From: Paralichthys olivaceus
Taxonomy: Eukaryota > Chordata > Actinopteri > Pleuronectiformes > Paralichthyidae
DNA length: 64,000 nucleotides
Reading direction: 5' to 3'
Assembly: GCF_024713975.1 (NCBI RefSeq)
Contig: NC_091102.1
Location: 23,471,001 to 23,535,000, forward strand
Shown here: in pieces, positions 1 through 9,600 of the stretch
How positions within the stretch are numbered: the stretch's first letter is position 1
Layout of the letters: each line of letters opens with the position of its first letter
Notes under the pieces: model-generated
The model's database searches: none
The model's input: only the letters and a program-made list of their open reading frames with translations
What the model was told of the DNA's origin: nothing
Position numbers and translations under genes: made by a program

Positions 1-49
1 TTTTGGAGAGAGATGGTAGAGTGATGGGCAGCCCCCAGGAAAAGCGCCC

Positions 50-229
50 TATGAGCAATTGGGGGGTACGGTGCCTTGCTCAAGGGCACCTCAGCAGTGC
101 CCAGGAGGTGAACTGGCACCTCTCCAGCTACCAGTCCACCTTCCATGGTTATGGAACATGCTGGACTTGAACCGGCCACCCTCCGGTTCCCAAGCCAAAT
201 CCTTATGGACTGAGCTACTGCTGCCCCCA
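50..229 (-). repeat. tRNA-derived SINE, minus strand
   Basis: Read on the minus strand, the head near 229 has a tRNA-like A box (TAGCTCAGTCCATAAGG) and a B box (GGTTCAAGTCC), followed by a body with the phrase 'gcactgctgaggtgcccttgagcaaggcac' in complement. This tRNA-like head with a conserved body is typical of a SINE that is very common in percomorph fish. It is not a functional tRNA because the cloverleaf cannot be completed. Confidence 0.75.
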
Positions 230-239
230 AATGTGTGCT

Positions 240-860
240 CTTTAAATATGTCTCTCATAAACATAAAGCAAATGTCAGTACTGTTCAGGTCCTAATAACC
301 TGTGATGAGTGTTGGTGTTTATTGTTAAAGGATAAAGTGAGTGTCAGCTGGAGTGTGAAGGGAGGATAGTCAGACAGAGACTATGACATTGTACAAACCA
401 GCTTCAGGATTAGAGCAGAAGCAGCGGCACTGATCCTTTTACAGCGTCTGTAGTGGAAACTTTATTCACACTTTCTGTTTCCACAGCTCAACATACATCA
501 CTATGTTCACCTCCTCCTCTCCCTCATCTATGTTTCACGTGTGTCAGTATGAGTGAGTGGGGACGTGGCCTGTCCGGGGCCTGTGTGTGAGAGCGTTAAC
601 TCTGCAAAGGAGAAGAGATGAGGAACAACACGGCTCGATCAAATACAGAGACACACTAGATAAATGTTTGACGCACCAGAGAGACAAAGGAAACATTTTA
701 GTCTCACTTCACAGATTGAAATGGTCTGGAGCCCTGTAGTAGTGCAGTAGTATTGCAATAATAATATTCTCCATTTCTCTGAAAATCCCACAGCACACCT
801 TTTGGGAACCACTGGTTTCAATAATGTAGAGTAGCCTGGAAAGACAGTCTAATAATGTAC
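240..860. other. Intergenic, no gene seen
   Basis: No coding signal is visible. About 240-350 resembles 10510-10620 in the same orientation: both contain 'ctcataaac' and later a shared 'gtttattgttaaag' followed by 'taaagtgagt'. It is therefore probably part of an uncharacterised dispersed repeat. The short open frames here show no recognisable protein character. Confidence 0.5.
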
Positions 861-874
861 AAGAATGCCCTTTG

Positions 875-1740
875 AAACCTCCTATTATTCATTATTACTA
901 TAATAAAAATAACAGGTTCCTCTTCAACACTAAAGCCAAGCTAACAGAGAATCATAAGTCTACTGAACCGCATATTCTTTTAACTCTCAGCAATAACTAT
1001 TTCATGAGCTTCTTCACTAATAAAATTGTTACCACCAGAGAGGAAACTGATACTAATACTAATACTTATCCTACTTAAAAAATGGCAAGAAGATTTTTCT
1101 TTTACGGAAATAAATTCAACAGCCGTTTGTCTCATTTGTATATACCAAATTTGTATATAACATCTTTCGCCACTATGAAACAAAACATTCCATCGTTTTT
1201 TCAAAATACAGCGACGAGGAGCTAAAGGTGAAGACAAGTAGCCTGCTAGCTAAACTTAACTCTCCCAACATTAGCACAAAAGAATGCAACCTGCGAAGGT
1301 TATCAGATATCTGTGCTGATTGCAAATGAAAGCTTCACTTAAATTCTAAAATCCTTGAAATAGCTGTTGCTACCCAGTTGTGTGATTATTTGCATAGGAA
1401 TGTTTGACTATCAGAATTTAGAATCCATCACAGCAGAGAAACAGCACTGCCGAAAGTTACCAATGACCTTTTCATGGTTTCAGACAATGTCTATGTAATC
1501 ATCCTCCTGGATCTTACTGCAGCATTTGACACCATAGATCATACAATTCTGTTGTACTGGAGCAACATGACTAAAAGAACAGCAGGCTGGATTTGAAGTC
1601 ATACTTATCTGAGCGATTACAATTAATTAATTTTAACAACAACTCCTACATAAATACAGACCAGTTACGATTTACCATCCATGCTCACAAAAGTTAGTTA
1701 TGGAGTTCCACAAGGTTCTGTACTTGGGCCGATACTTTTC
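875..1740 (+). mobile_element. L2-type LINE fragment, reverse transcriptase region, degraded
   Basis: Broken translation matches the L2 non-LTR reverse transcriptase. A segment before the RT (872-1075) includes FLFNTKAKLTE and FFTNKIVTTRE. The RT core follows with [16 protein letters not shown] at about 1504-1551 and YGVPQGSVLGPIL at about 1699-1737. Stops and frameshifts separate these blocks, so the copy is dead. It ends abruptly at 1740, where an AT-rich element beginning CAGGGGCTGGGC starts. The same family recurs at 4555-5480, 12900-15500, 23280-23830 and 60018-60512. Confidence 0.8.
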
Positions 1741-1741
1741 A

Positions 1742-2440
1742 CAGGGGCTGGGCAATATGACTTCAAATCAATATCACGATTATTTTAAACTTTTACCTTG
1801 ATTACGATTAATGAAATATTATTTTATAATCTATTAGTGTGGCTGGATGTAAAGTGTTAACTGGACTGAAGACTTTCAACAATGTTCTGCTCACTGAGCT
1901 ATGCAGGCAGTGCTTTATAGTACATGTACCAAGATGCGTTTCACACAAGCCTCTGACTCCCACGCAAGCCTCTGACAGCCATGCCTGTGTATTACCACAC
2001 TAGCTTATGTAGTAATTACGTTGTTAGTCAATACTGTTAGGCGTCAAAAAATACTCATAGCTGCCCTCTGGCTACCCAGAGAATAAGACTAGATATCCAA
2101 GCTGAAATATCCTGTAGTTTTTTGAACATCAACAACATCACTGTGACATCACTGATGGGAGAAGAACTGATTTTGCAGCAGATCTTACCTTTCTAGGTCG
2201 ATATTGCAAACACTGAGGAATTTGTTGCGCCAATTGACTACATTTACCATCAACACTGATTGGACAGTGGCAAAGTTTCCTTTTAACATTGCTGTGATAT
2301 TTAGTGTTGTATTAAGAGTTGTGTAGCTGTTGGTAGATTTAAGATTTTGTACTGACTTTCGCTGTCCCAGATGCACATCCATTACCTCTTATTGATAATT
2401 GCATTGATGAAATCGGCCCTGCAAAATATGTCAGCAAGCT
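1742..2440. repeat. Probable hAT-like non-autonomous element or remnant
   Basis: It starts with CAGGGGCTGGGCAATATG followed by AT-rich sequence with 'atcacgattatt'. This resembles the ends of a widespread teleost hAT-type MITE group ('agggctgggcgatat'). A matching right end and target-site duplication were not found, so the right boundary is a guess. No protein is encoded. Confidence 0.4.
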
Positions 2441-2784
2441 TGATATATTAATATTGGCAGGTTTCTTTAACCCCCCAAGCTTCAGACATTTCAGCTTTTG
2501 TGACTCCATGGTTTCTTCAAATATACAGTTATGCCCTTTGGAATGTGTGCCTTCCAGAGGCTCTATGTCTGGAGAGATTCTTAATCATCCAGGTCATAGT
2601 ATACCCAAGTGCTACAAACAGAACAAATGGAATTGGTTGAGAGGTTAAACAAGATATTGGGAGATGTATCAAACTGCAGCGCTTATCTGTAGAGAAGTTG
2701 ATTTGTTTGGCTGTTTCTTTGCAGAAAAGAGGCAGTAGTCAGGGCTGGTAATTTTGTATTCATTTTATTTGGAACAAATAAATT

Positions 2785-2890
2785 TTGGCTGCGTTCCAAT
2801 AGTCAATTTTGCTTAGGAATCTTCCAAACTGAAATGACCCTGAAGTATTTTAGTGGCCACCATGATAAGAGCTGTTCAAATATTCTAAAT
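2785..2890 (+). repeat. Dispersed repeat copy A, shared with the ccdc93 upstream region
   Basis: The stretch from 'aatagtcaattttg' through 'cttccaaactg', 'gaagtattt' and 'gataagagctgttc' aligns, with substitutions, to 12308-12405 ('aatagtccattttg', 'cttcctaactg', 'gaagtattt', 'aataagagctcttcc') in the same orientation. It is a diverged interspersed repeat of unknown class. Confidence 0.55.
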
Positions 2891-2928
2891 GAAGGAAAAG
2901 AGCGTCAATGCATCCTGATAGGGCTGCA

Positions 2929-3269
2929 CAATATTAGCAAAACATGCAATATTTTAGTATTGACATAATGATATGACTTGCGATAAATAAACAAATGCTA
3001 AGTATACGATGTTAAAGTCCTTCTGCTTTGGTTTCAATGATAACCTACACCCCATACAGTAAGTGGTCTATGCGGACACTGAAAATGAAAAGCATTATTT
3101 CCATTCCAACAACATGGTTTTATTGGGAAATTCGACCCGGCTACGGAGAAAAAGAGCCCACAGCACATGGAACAACATTTATCGCAGTTCAAGCAGTCTT
3201 TTGCGATAGATATATTGTGCGTGTTGATATCGTGATAACAATACATTTTCAATATATCATGCAGCCATA
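2929..3269. repeat. hAT-like MITE
   Basis: The left end TAGGGCTGCACAATATT and the right end, read in complement as 'atggctgcatgatatattg', form a rough terminal inverted repeat. The interior is AT-rich with 'gcgataaataa' and 'cgatagatatattgtg'. This fits the common teleost 'agggctgcacaatat' MITE group. Open frames on both strands inside it are not protein-like. Confidence 0.5.
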
Positions 3270-3279
3270 TGTCCTAACT

Positions 3280-3337
3280 CATCTCCTTTAGCATAGGAAA
3301 CATCGGACCATCTCCTTTAGCATAGGAAACATCGGAC
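3280..3337. repeat. 29-bp perfect tandem duplication
   Basis: Two exact copies of a 29-bp unit beginning CATCTCCTTTAGCATAGG (3280-3308 and 3309-3337) lie head to tail beside the right edge of the MITE. No further copies are present. Confidence 0.9.
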
Positions 3338-3990
3338 CATCTACCCCACAATTCTTTGGGGCAGCAACATTTAAAGCAATACAACCTCATAGTTGCACCT
3401 TGACACACCCACATAAATATTAAAAGAAAGGCTGTTTTATTATTCCAGAATGATGAATCATCACATGATCATATGAGCTTCTGATTTCTTCACTGTCACA
3501 AATGTTCAGTCAACAACAAACATATAAAACTAATATTTATAGTTCAAAATATCATCATAGTAACTAAACACAAAAGTAAAAGTCAATATATAACAACAAA
3601 ATGAATGAAAACCAAAGTAAAATTCAAGTCTTGAAGTAGCCTATTAGTTGTATGAATGTCTGTATGAAGTCAAGAACAGACTGTCACATAAAATAAAGAA
3701 AGTATAATTCAATAGTATTTCAACAATGTTTATTATTAATTTTCAAATTAAACTGGAGGGTACTCCAGTGTATTCCAAATAAAATAATAATAAAATTAAT
3801 TTTCTTTTCTCGTTTCAAGAAAAATTACGTTTGCATTTAAAGACAAAATAATGAGCTTATGAAAAAGGCATCTTAAATTAAAGCACCTAATTTTAGAAAA
3901 AGTAAAACAAGGTAGTTTAAAAGGTATTTAGATTTTCCCCTTTTTTCTAAAATACATAACCAAATTACACATATAAATAATCTCAAAAAA
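3338..3990. other. AT-rich spacer, nothing recognised
   Basis: Very AT-rich, low-complexity sequence without open frames of note, terminal repeats or RNA-gene signals. Confidence 0.6.
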
Positions 3991-3992
3991 TA

Positions 3993-5625
3993 CAACCCCA
4001 ACTCAGAAAAAGTTGGGACAGTATGGAAAATGCAAATAAATTTGACTTGTATTTCATTGCAGACAGTATGAACATAAGATATTTTATGTTTTGTCTTCTA
4101 AACTTCATTTTATTTGTAAATATACATCCATTCCTGCAACACATTCCAAAAAAAGTTGGGACGGGGGCAATTTAGGGCAAGTAATGATTAATAGATGAAG
4201 TGATTTACAATAGGTGACTGTAATCATGATTTAGTACAAAAGCAGCATCCAGGAAAGGCCAAGTCCTTTAGAAGCAAAGACGGGCTGGGGATCGCCAGTT
4301 ATTGAAAAATTATTAAAATGTTTAAAAACAGTGTTCCTCAAAGAAAGATAGGAAGGGATTTGGATATTTCATCCTCTATGGTGCAAAACATTATTTAAAG
4401 ATTCAAGGAATCTGGAGGAATTTTAGAGCGTAAAGAGTTTTCGGAAATGCGGACCCCGTACTGTTTCACATCTTAGAACATGTTTGCAGGAAGAATGAGA
4501 CAAAATGACGCCTGAAACGCTTCGTCACTTGGTGTCTTGAGTCCGTAAACGTCTTTTAAGTGTTAAATATATGAAGAAAATTAGAAACATCCTGTCTCAG
4601 AAGGATGCTGAAAAACTAGTCGACGCATTTGTTACCTCTAGACTAGATTACTGTAATTCTTTATCATCAGGATGCCCCAGTTAGTCTGTGAAAAGTCTCC
4701 AGTTGGTCCAAAATGCTGCAGCACGAGTGCTGACAGGAACTAGAAGGAGAGATCATATTACTCCTGTCTTAGCTTCTCTACAATGGCTCCGTGAACCATC
4801 CCTTAGTTATGCTGCTATAGGTCTAGACTGCTGGGGGAACTCCCATCATGCACTGAGCACTTCTCCACTTCTCTCTGTCTCTCTGCCCCCCCCACACTAA
4901 TTTATTTATTTTAATACATGTCAATGACTATTTCACTTTGTACTCCCATAGTCTCTCTCTCTCTCATTTCAGATATCTCTGACCCCAGAACCTCACAACT
5001 TTTACCATTATTATTATTAACTACAATATTTCAGTAATTAATTATTGTATTAATTGTGCCTGTTATCAATAATAATTAATAGTCTTTACACTGTTACTGT
5101 TTACATTTTAACTAGTCAGATCTGATACCTGATGGTTCTCAAGTGTTTCTGTTCTCTCTCGCCTCTGTCTCCCCCTTCTTCCCTACTATCTCTCTCTCTT
5201 CTCTCCCCTCTTTTCCCCCCATCTCTCCTCTCCTCCCCTTTTTCTTTGCTCACCCCAACCAGTTGAGGCAGATGACCGCCCACATTGACTCTGGTTCTAG
5301 AGGTTTCTCCCTGTTAATGAGGGAGTTTTTCCTCCACAGTCACCAAAGTGCTGCTCATTGTGGGAACTGTTGGGTTTCTCTATATTAATAAAATTTTAAG
5401 GTCTTGACCTTCTATGCAAAGTGCCTTGATATAATATAAATTATGATTTGGCGCTATACAAATAAAATTGAAAAGGAACGGCAACATTACAAAATGTAAA
5501 ATGCTTCACTGTCCCAACATTTTTTGAAATATGTTGCAGGAATCAAAATTGAAACAAGTGTTTCATGCTTTTGTATTGTTTTTAGTGTAATACATACCAT
5601 CATGACCTTTTCTGATTTGGGGTTG
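3993..5625 (+). mobile_element. Decayed Tc1/mariner-type element carrying an L2 3' end
   Basis: The ends match as inverted repeats. The left reads CAACCCCAACTCAGAAAAAG after a TA, and the right, in complement, reads CAACCCCAAATCAGAAAAGG before a TA. Inside, around 4320-4440, the translation reads like the Tc1 helix-turn-helix (SVPQRKIGRDLDISSSMVQNII, then RFKESGGILERK) with stops. The catalytic DDE part is missing. From about 4555 to 5480 the content is an L2 LINE 3' end, so the transposase was lost or replaced. An internal 'aaaaaagttgggac' motif repeats near both ends. Confidence 0.7.
4555..5480 (+). mobile_element. L2-type LINE 3' end, 5'-truncated
   Basis: The translation gives the C-terminal L2 RT signature: RNILSQKDAEKLVDAFVTSR, then CNSLSSGCPS, then a stop and SLQLVQNAAARVLTGTRRRD followed by HITPVLASLQWL. 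A deletion then joins it to 3'UTR sequence ending in the typical L2 tip 'ggcgctatacaaataaaattga'. It lies inside the decayed Tc1-like element. It is dead. Confidence 0.8.
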
Positions 5626-5627
5626 TA

Positions 5628-5977
5628 TGAACAACTAAACAGCTCTAACTTTTCTATTTGTTCCCACTTTCTCTTGTTTGGTGAGAGAAGTAAACTCTAC
5701 CGTGTGCTGCCAGGATTTACTAACGTAAAGACGGAAAAAGCTGCGCAGGTTAAAATAAGACTACCATGAATGCGAGAAAAGGTGTGCAGGTTTAAATATA
5801 AACTGCTCGTCAAAATCTAATAATAGGTCTGGGTCCGGGTTCTGGACCGTGGTCTGCCTACTGCTGACCTATGCTAGATTGTCGTGGGCAATTTTTTTCG
5901 CTTCATCTTGCTCTTCAGGTGAGTCCATGCTTTGACTGTGCGCAGCCACCTTCCTTTGCGTCGCACCACCCCTATTT
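5628..5977. other. Spacer, nothing recognised
   Basis: No coding exon, RNA gene or clear repeat end was recognised between the Tc1-like remnant and the MITE. Confidence 0.5.
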
Positions 5978-6550
5978 GAGTCCACAAAATACTTTAGGAG
6001 TCTGAGGGGTAAACAGTGTTAGAGCAGAAGAAACATAACATGCATACTGCTTGTGTGGTGTCATCCAAGTGTCCACAAGCCCCAACACGAAACCACATAA
6101 TTTACACCAGGGCTTTTCAAAGTGTGGGGCGCGCCTCCCCTAGGGGCCTGAGAGTTCTTCGGGGGGCGCGATTGTGGTGATGTGAGGTGTTAAAAAAGTA
6201 CAGATGTTTGAAATCTGTAAAAATGTGTTCAACAACCATTTTTTAAGTATGAATGCAACAGCAAAAAATGGAGGGGGGCTAACTCTCCCACACTTTGAAA
6301 ACCCCTGATTTACACCATGTTTCAAACCTTAAAGTCCACCAGAAATGGCTAAGCTAGTGGAGGTTAGCATGTCCCTTAACGCATCTCGTCGGAAGATATC
6401 AGCAGAAATTTAGTATGAATATGTAAGTATGGCTTGCGGACACCTGAGACTCCTAAAGTGTTTTGTGGACTCAGACGCTCCACCCACCCCTCCATCTGCA
6501 TAGTGGTGAGTAGATAGTGATAATAATAATCAATTCTGGGTCAAATACCT
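5978..6550. repeat. Degraded TTAA-type MITE containing a second MITE
   Basis: Sequence such as 'gtccaccagaaatggctaagct', 'ttttgtggactca' and 'ccctccatctgcatagtggtgagtagat' matches the better preserved MITE at 37433-37905. The right end 'acctttaa' finishes in TTAA (6551-6554). The right-end phrase also occurs inverted at 5978-6004 ('tgagtccacaaaatactttaggag'), so this copy is rearranged. It lies in ccdc93 intron 3 and is interrupted by the hAT-like MITE at 6108-6307. Confidence 0.6.
6108..6307. mobile_element. hAT-type MITE with 8-bp target-site duplication
   Basis: A 200-bp element starts CAGGGCTTTTCAAAGTGTGG and ends, in complement, CAGGGTTTTCAAAGTGTGG. It is flanked on both sides by the exact 8-bp duplication ATTTACAC (6100-6107 and 6308-6315), the hallmark of hAT insertion. 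There is no coding capacity. It inserted into an older TTAA-type MITE. Confidence 0.88.
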
Positions 6551-6580
6551 TTAAGAGTAAGCCAGCAGAAAACCACTTAC

Positions 6581-6675
6581 ATTTTTAGGCCAATGGTCAA
6601 ATTTTCTTGGAAAAGAAGATCCACATCAATGTCAAAGTTGCATGTGGTGATGCACCAGGTCATACCCCCAACCAC
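6581..6675 (-). CDS. ccdc93: ccdc93 coding exon 3
   Basis: Ninety-five bases encoding [20 protein letters not shown] and then LFQEN and LTIGLK. The acceptor is TTGTTCAG and the donor GTAAGTGG on the minus strand, ending in phase 2. It lies only 26 bp from the TTAA that ends the neighbouring MITE. Confidence 0.88.
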
Positions 6676-9600
6676 CTGAACAAGGGAGGCAGAGGAAACA
6701 AGTTTATTGAGAATGATGGTTTAATGCATTGATAAATATGTAGGACTGTCTAATGAGGAGGGCTGAGCGATATGGAAGAAAATCTTATCACAATATTTTT
6801 TTTCATATCAGTTGATGTCAATATATACGATATATAACAAATAACCACAATTTATAAAATATATCTCTGTATATAAATATATATATTTATATACATATGT
6901 TTATCTTATGCACAAAATAGTTTTTACTTGCTCGTACAATCATCCTGTGCCACTGCAATTTACTTAATTAGAAGCCCAATGAGAGATAATTAATACTTGG
7001 TCTCACACACACTACTATACTCTCTCACACTACTATAGTCTCTTACATGTACCATCATACTCTCTCACACTACTATACTCTCTTACATGTACCATCATAC
7101 TCTCTTACATGTACCATCATACTCTCTTACATGTCTCATCGTCTCTTACATGTACCATTGTAGTCTCTCACACACACTACTACACTCTCGTACATGTACC
7201 ATCATATTCTCTTACATGTACCATCATACTCTCTCACATGTATCATCATACTCACACACTACTATACGCTCGTACATGTACCATCATACTCTCTTACATG
7301 TACCATTGTAGTCTCTCACACACACTACTCCACTCTCGTACATGTACCATCATACTCTCTCACATGTATCATCATACTCACACACTACTATACGCTCGTA
7401 CATGTACCATCATACTCTCTTACATGTACCATTGTAGTCTCTCACACATACTACTACACTCTCGTACATATACCATCATATTCTCTTACATGTATCATCA
7501 TACTCACACACTACTATACGCTCGTACATGTACCATCATACTCTCTTACATGTACCATTCTAGTCTCTCGTACATACAGTCCCCTCCAAAAGTATTGGAA
7601 CGGTAAGGCAATTCCTTTATTTTTGTTGTTCACTGAAGAAATTTGGGTTTAAGATCAAAAGATGAGTATGAGACAAGAGTTCAGAATTTCAGCTTTTATT
7701 ACCTGGTATTCACATCTAGATGTGTTAAACAACTCACGACATACCACTCTTTGTTTGAACCCACCCATTTTTCAAGTGAGCAAAAGTATTGGAACATGTG
7801 ACTGACAGGTGTTTCTTGTTGCCCAGGTGTTGCCTTTTAGGTTGATTTTCCAAACATTAAATAGCTCTGCATGACTAGTCTAAGTTTTCACCCTTGGTTC
7901 AAACCTATCAAGACTGCATTTCCTGTTAAAGAGGATAAACCAACATGAAGACCAGAGCGCTTTCTATGGGAGAAAAGCCAGCCATTGTCGAGCTGAGAAA
8001 AGAAGGAAAGTCAATGAGAGTCATTGGACAAACATTGGGCATACCAAGCACAACAATTTGGAATGTCCTGAAAAAGAAAGGTGTACTGAGTAACAGATGT
8101 CGAACAGGTCGGCCAAGGAAAACAACAGTAGTTGATGACAGAAGTATCGTGAGAGCTGTGAAGAAAAACCCCAAAATATCAGTAAGTGACATCACCAACG
8201 ACCTCCACAGCGCAGGGGTGAAGGTATCACAATCCACTGTTCGAGGCCACACCACAAGATGCAAACCACTCATCAGCAGTAAGAATCGGAAGGCCAGATT
8301 GGAATTTGCAAAGAAGTACAGAGATGAGCCGCAAAAGTTCCCGAACACCATCTTATGGACTGATGAGATCAAGATTAATCTCTACCAAAGTGATGGAAAG
8401 GCCAAAGTGTGGAAAAAAAAAGGGACTGCTTATGATCCGAAGCATACAAGCTCATCTGTGAAGCATGGTGGAGGTAATGTCATGGCTTGGGCGTGCATGG
8501 CTGCTTCTGGAACAGGCTCATTGATATTTATTGATGATGTAACTGATGATGGTAGCAGCAGAATAAATTCAGAAGTGTACAGAAACATTTTGTCTGCCAA
8601 TTTACGGAGAAATGCATTGAAACTAATCGGGAGGAAGTTTATCATGCAGCAGGACAATGACCCAAAGCACACTGCCAACAAAACAAAGGACTTCATCAGG
8701 GAGAAAATGTGGACGATTTTAGACTGGCCAAGTCAACCACCTGACCTTAACCCAATAGAGCATGCATTTCACCTCCTTAGGAGGAGACTGAAGGGAGAAA
8801 CACCCCGAAACAAACAAGAACTAAAAGAAGCTGCGGTAAAAGCCTGGAATAGCGTCACAAATGAAGGATGCAACAGTTTGGTGATGTCGATGGGTCGCAG
8901 GCTTGGGGCAGTTATTGCAAGCAAGGGTTATGCCACCAAATATTAAATGTTATTTACTTTAAGATTATTTGTTCCAATACTTTTGCTCACTTGAAAAATG
9001 GGTGGGTTCAAACAAAAGGTGGTATGTCTTGAGTTGTTTAACACATCTAGATGTGAATACCAGGAAATAAAAGCTGAAATTCTGAACTCTTGTCTCATAG
9101 TCATCTTTTGATCTTAAACCCAAATGTCTTCAGTGAACAACAAAAATAAAGGAATTTGCCTTACCGTTCCAATACTTTTGGAGGGGACTGTATACCATCA
9201 TATTCTCTTACATGTACCATCATACTCTCTCACATGTATCATCATACTCTCATACACACTACTATACGCTCGTCTCGTACATGTACCATCATACTCTCTC
9301 AAACTTATTACTACACTCTCTTACATGTACCATCATACTCTCTCACACACACTATATACTCTCTTAGATGTACCATCATACTCTCTCACATGTATCATCA
9401 TACTCTCATACACACTACTATACGCTCGTCTCGTACATGTACCATCATACTCTCTCACACACACTACTAATGTTGTCTCTTGGGTCAACCAGTGTGTCCC
9501 CAGGCATAATGCCCTGCTATATGTATTGTATGAGTATAATATTATATATATAATATTAATATATATATATATATATAATATTAATATAACACACTATACA

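Noticed and set aside
3028..3291. 87-codon frame near 3.1 kb
   Set aside because: Lies inside a hAT-like MITE and has no protein character.
1..6580. Further ccdc93 exons on the minus strand
   Set aside because: The expected next segment after exon 3 (sequence like EKIVSVLP) was not found in complement; the region is repeats and spacer.
7087..7652. Long overlapping plus-strand open frames rich in Tyr, His and Ser
   Set aside because: They are the three frames of a 22-bp minisatellite; unit length not divisible by three keeps every frame open. No start context, homology or exon borders.
7926..8372. 148-codon minus-strand frame opposite the transposase
   Set aside because: Shadow of the real plus-strand transposase; no homology of its own.
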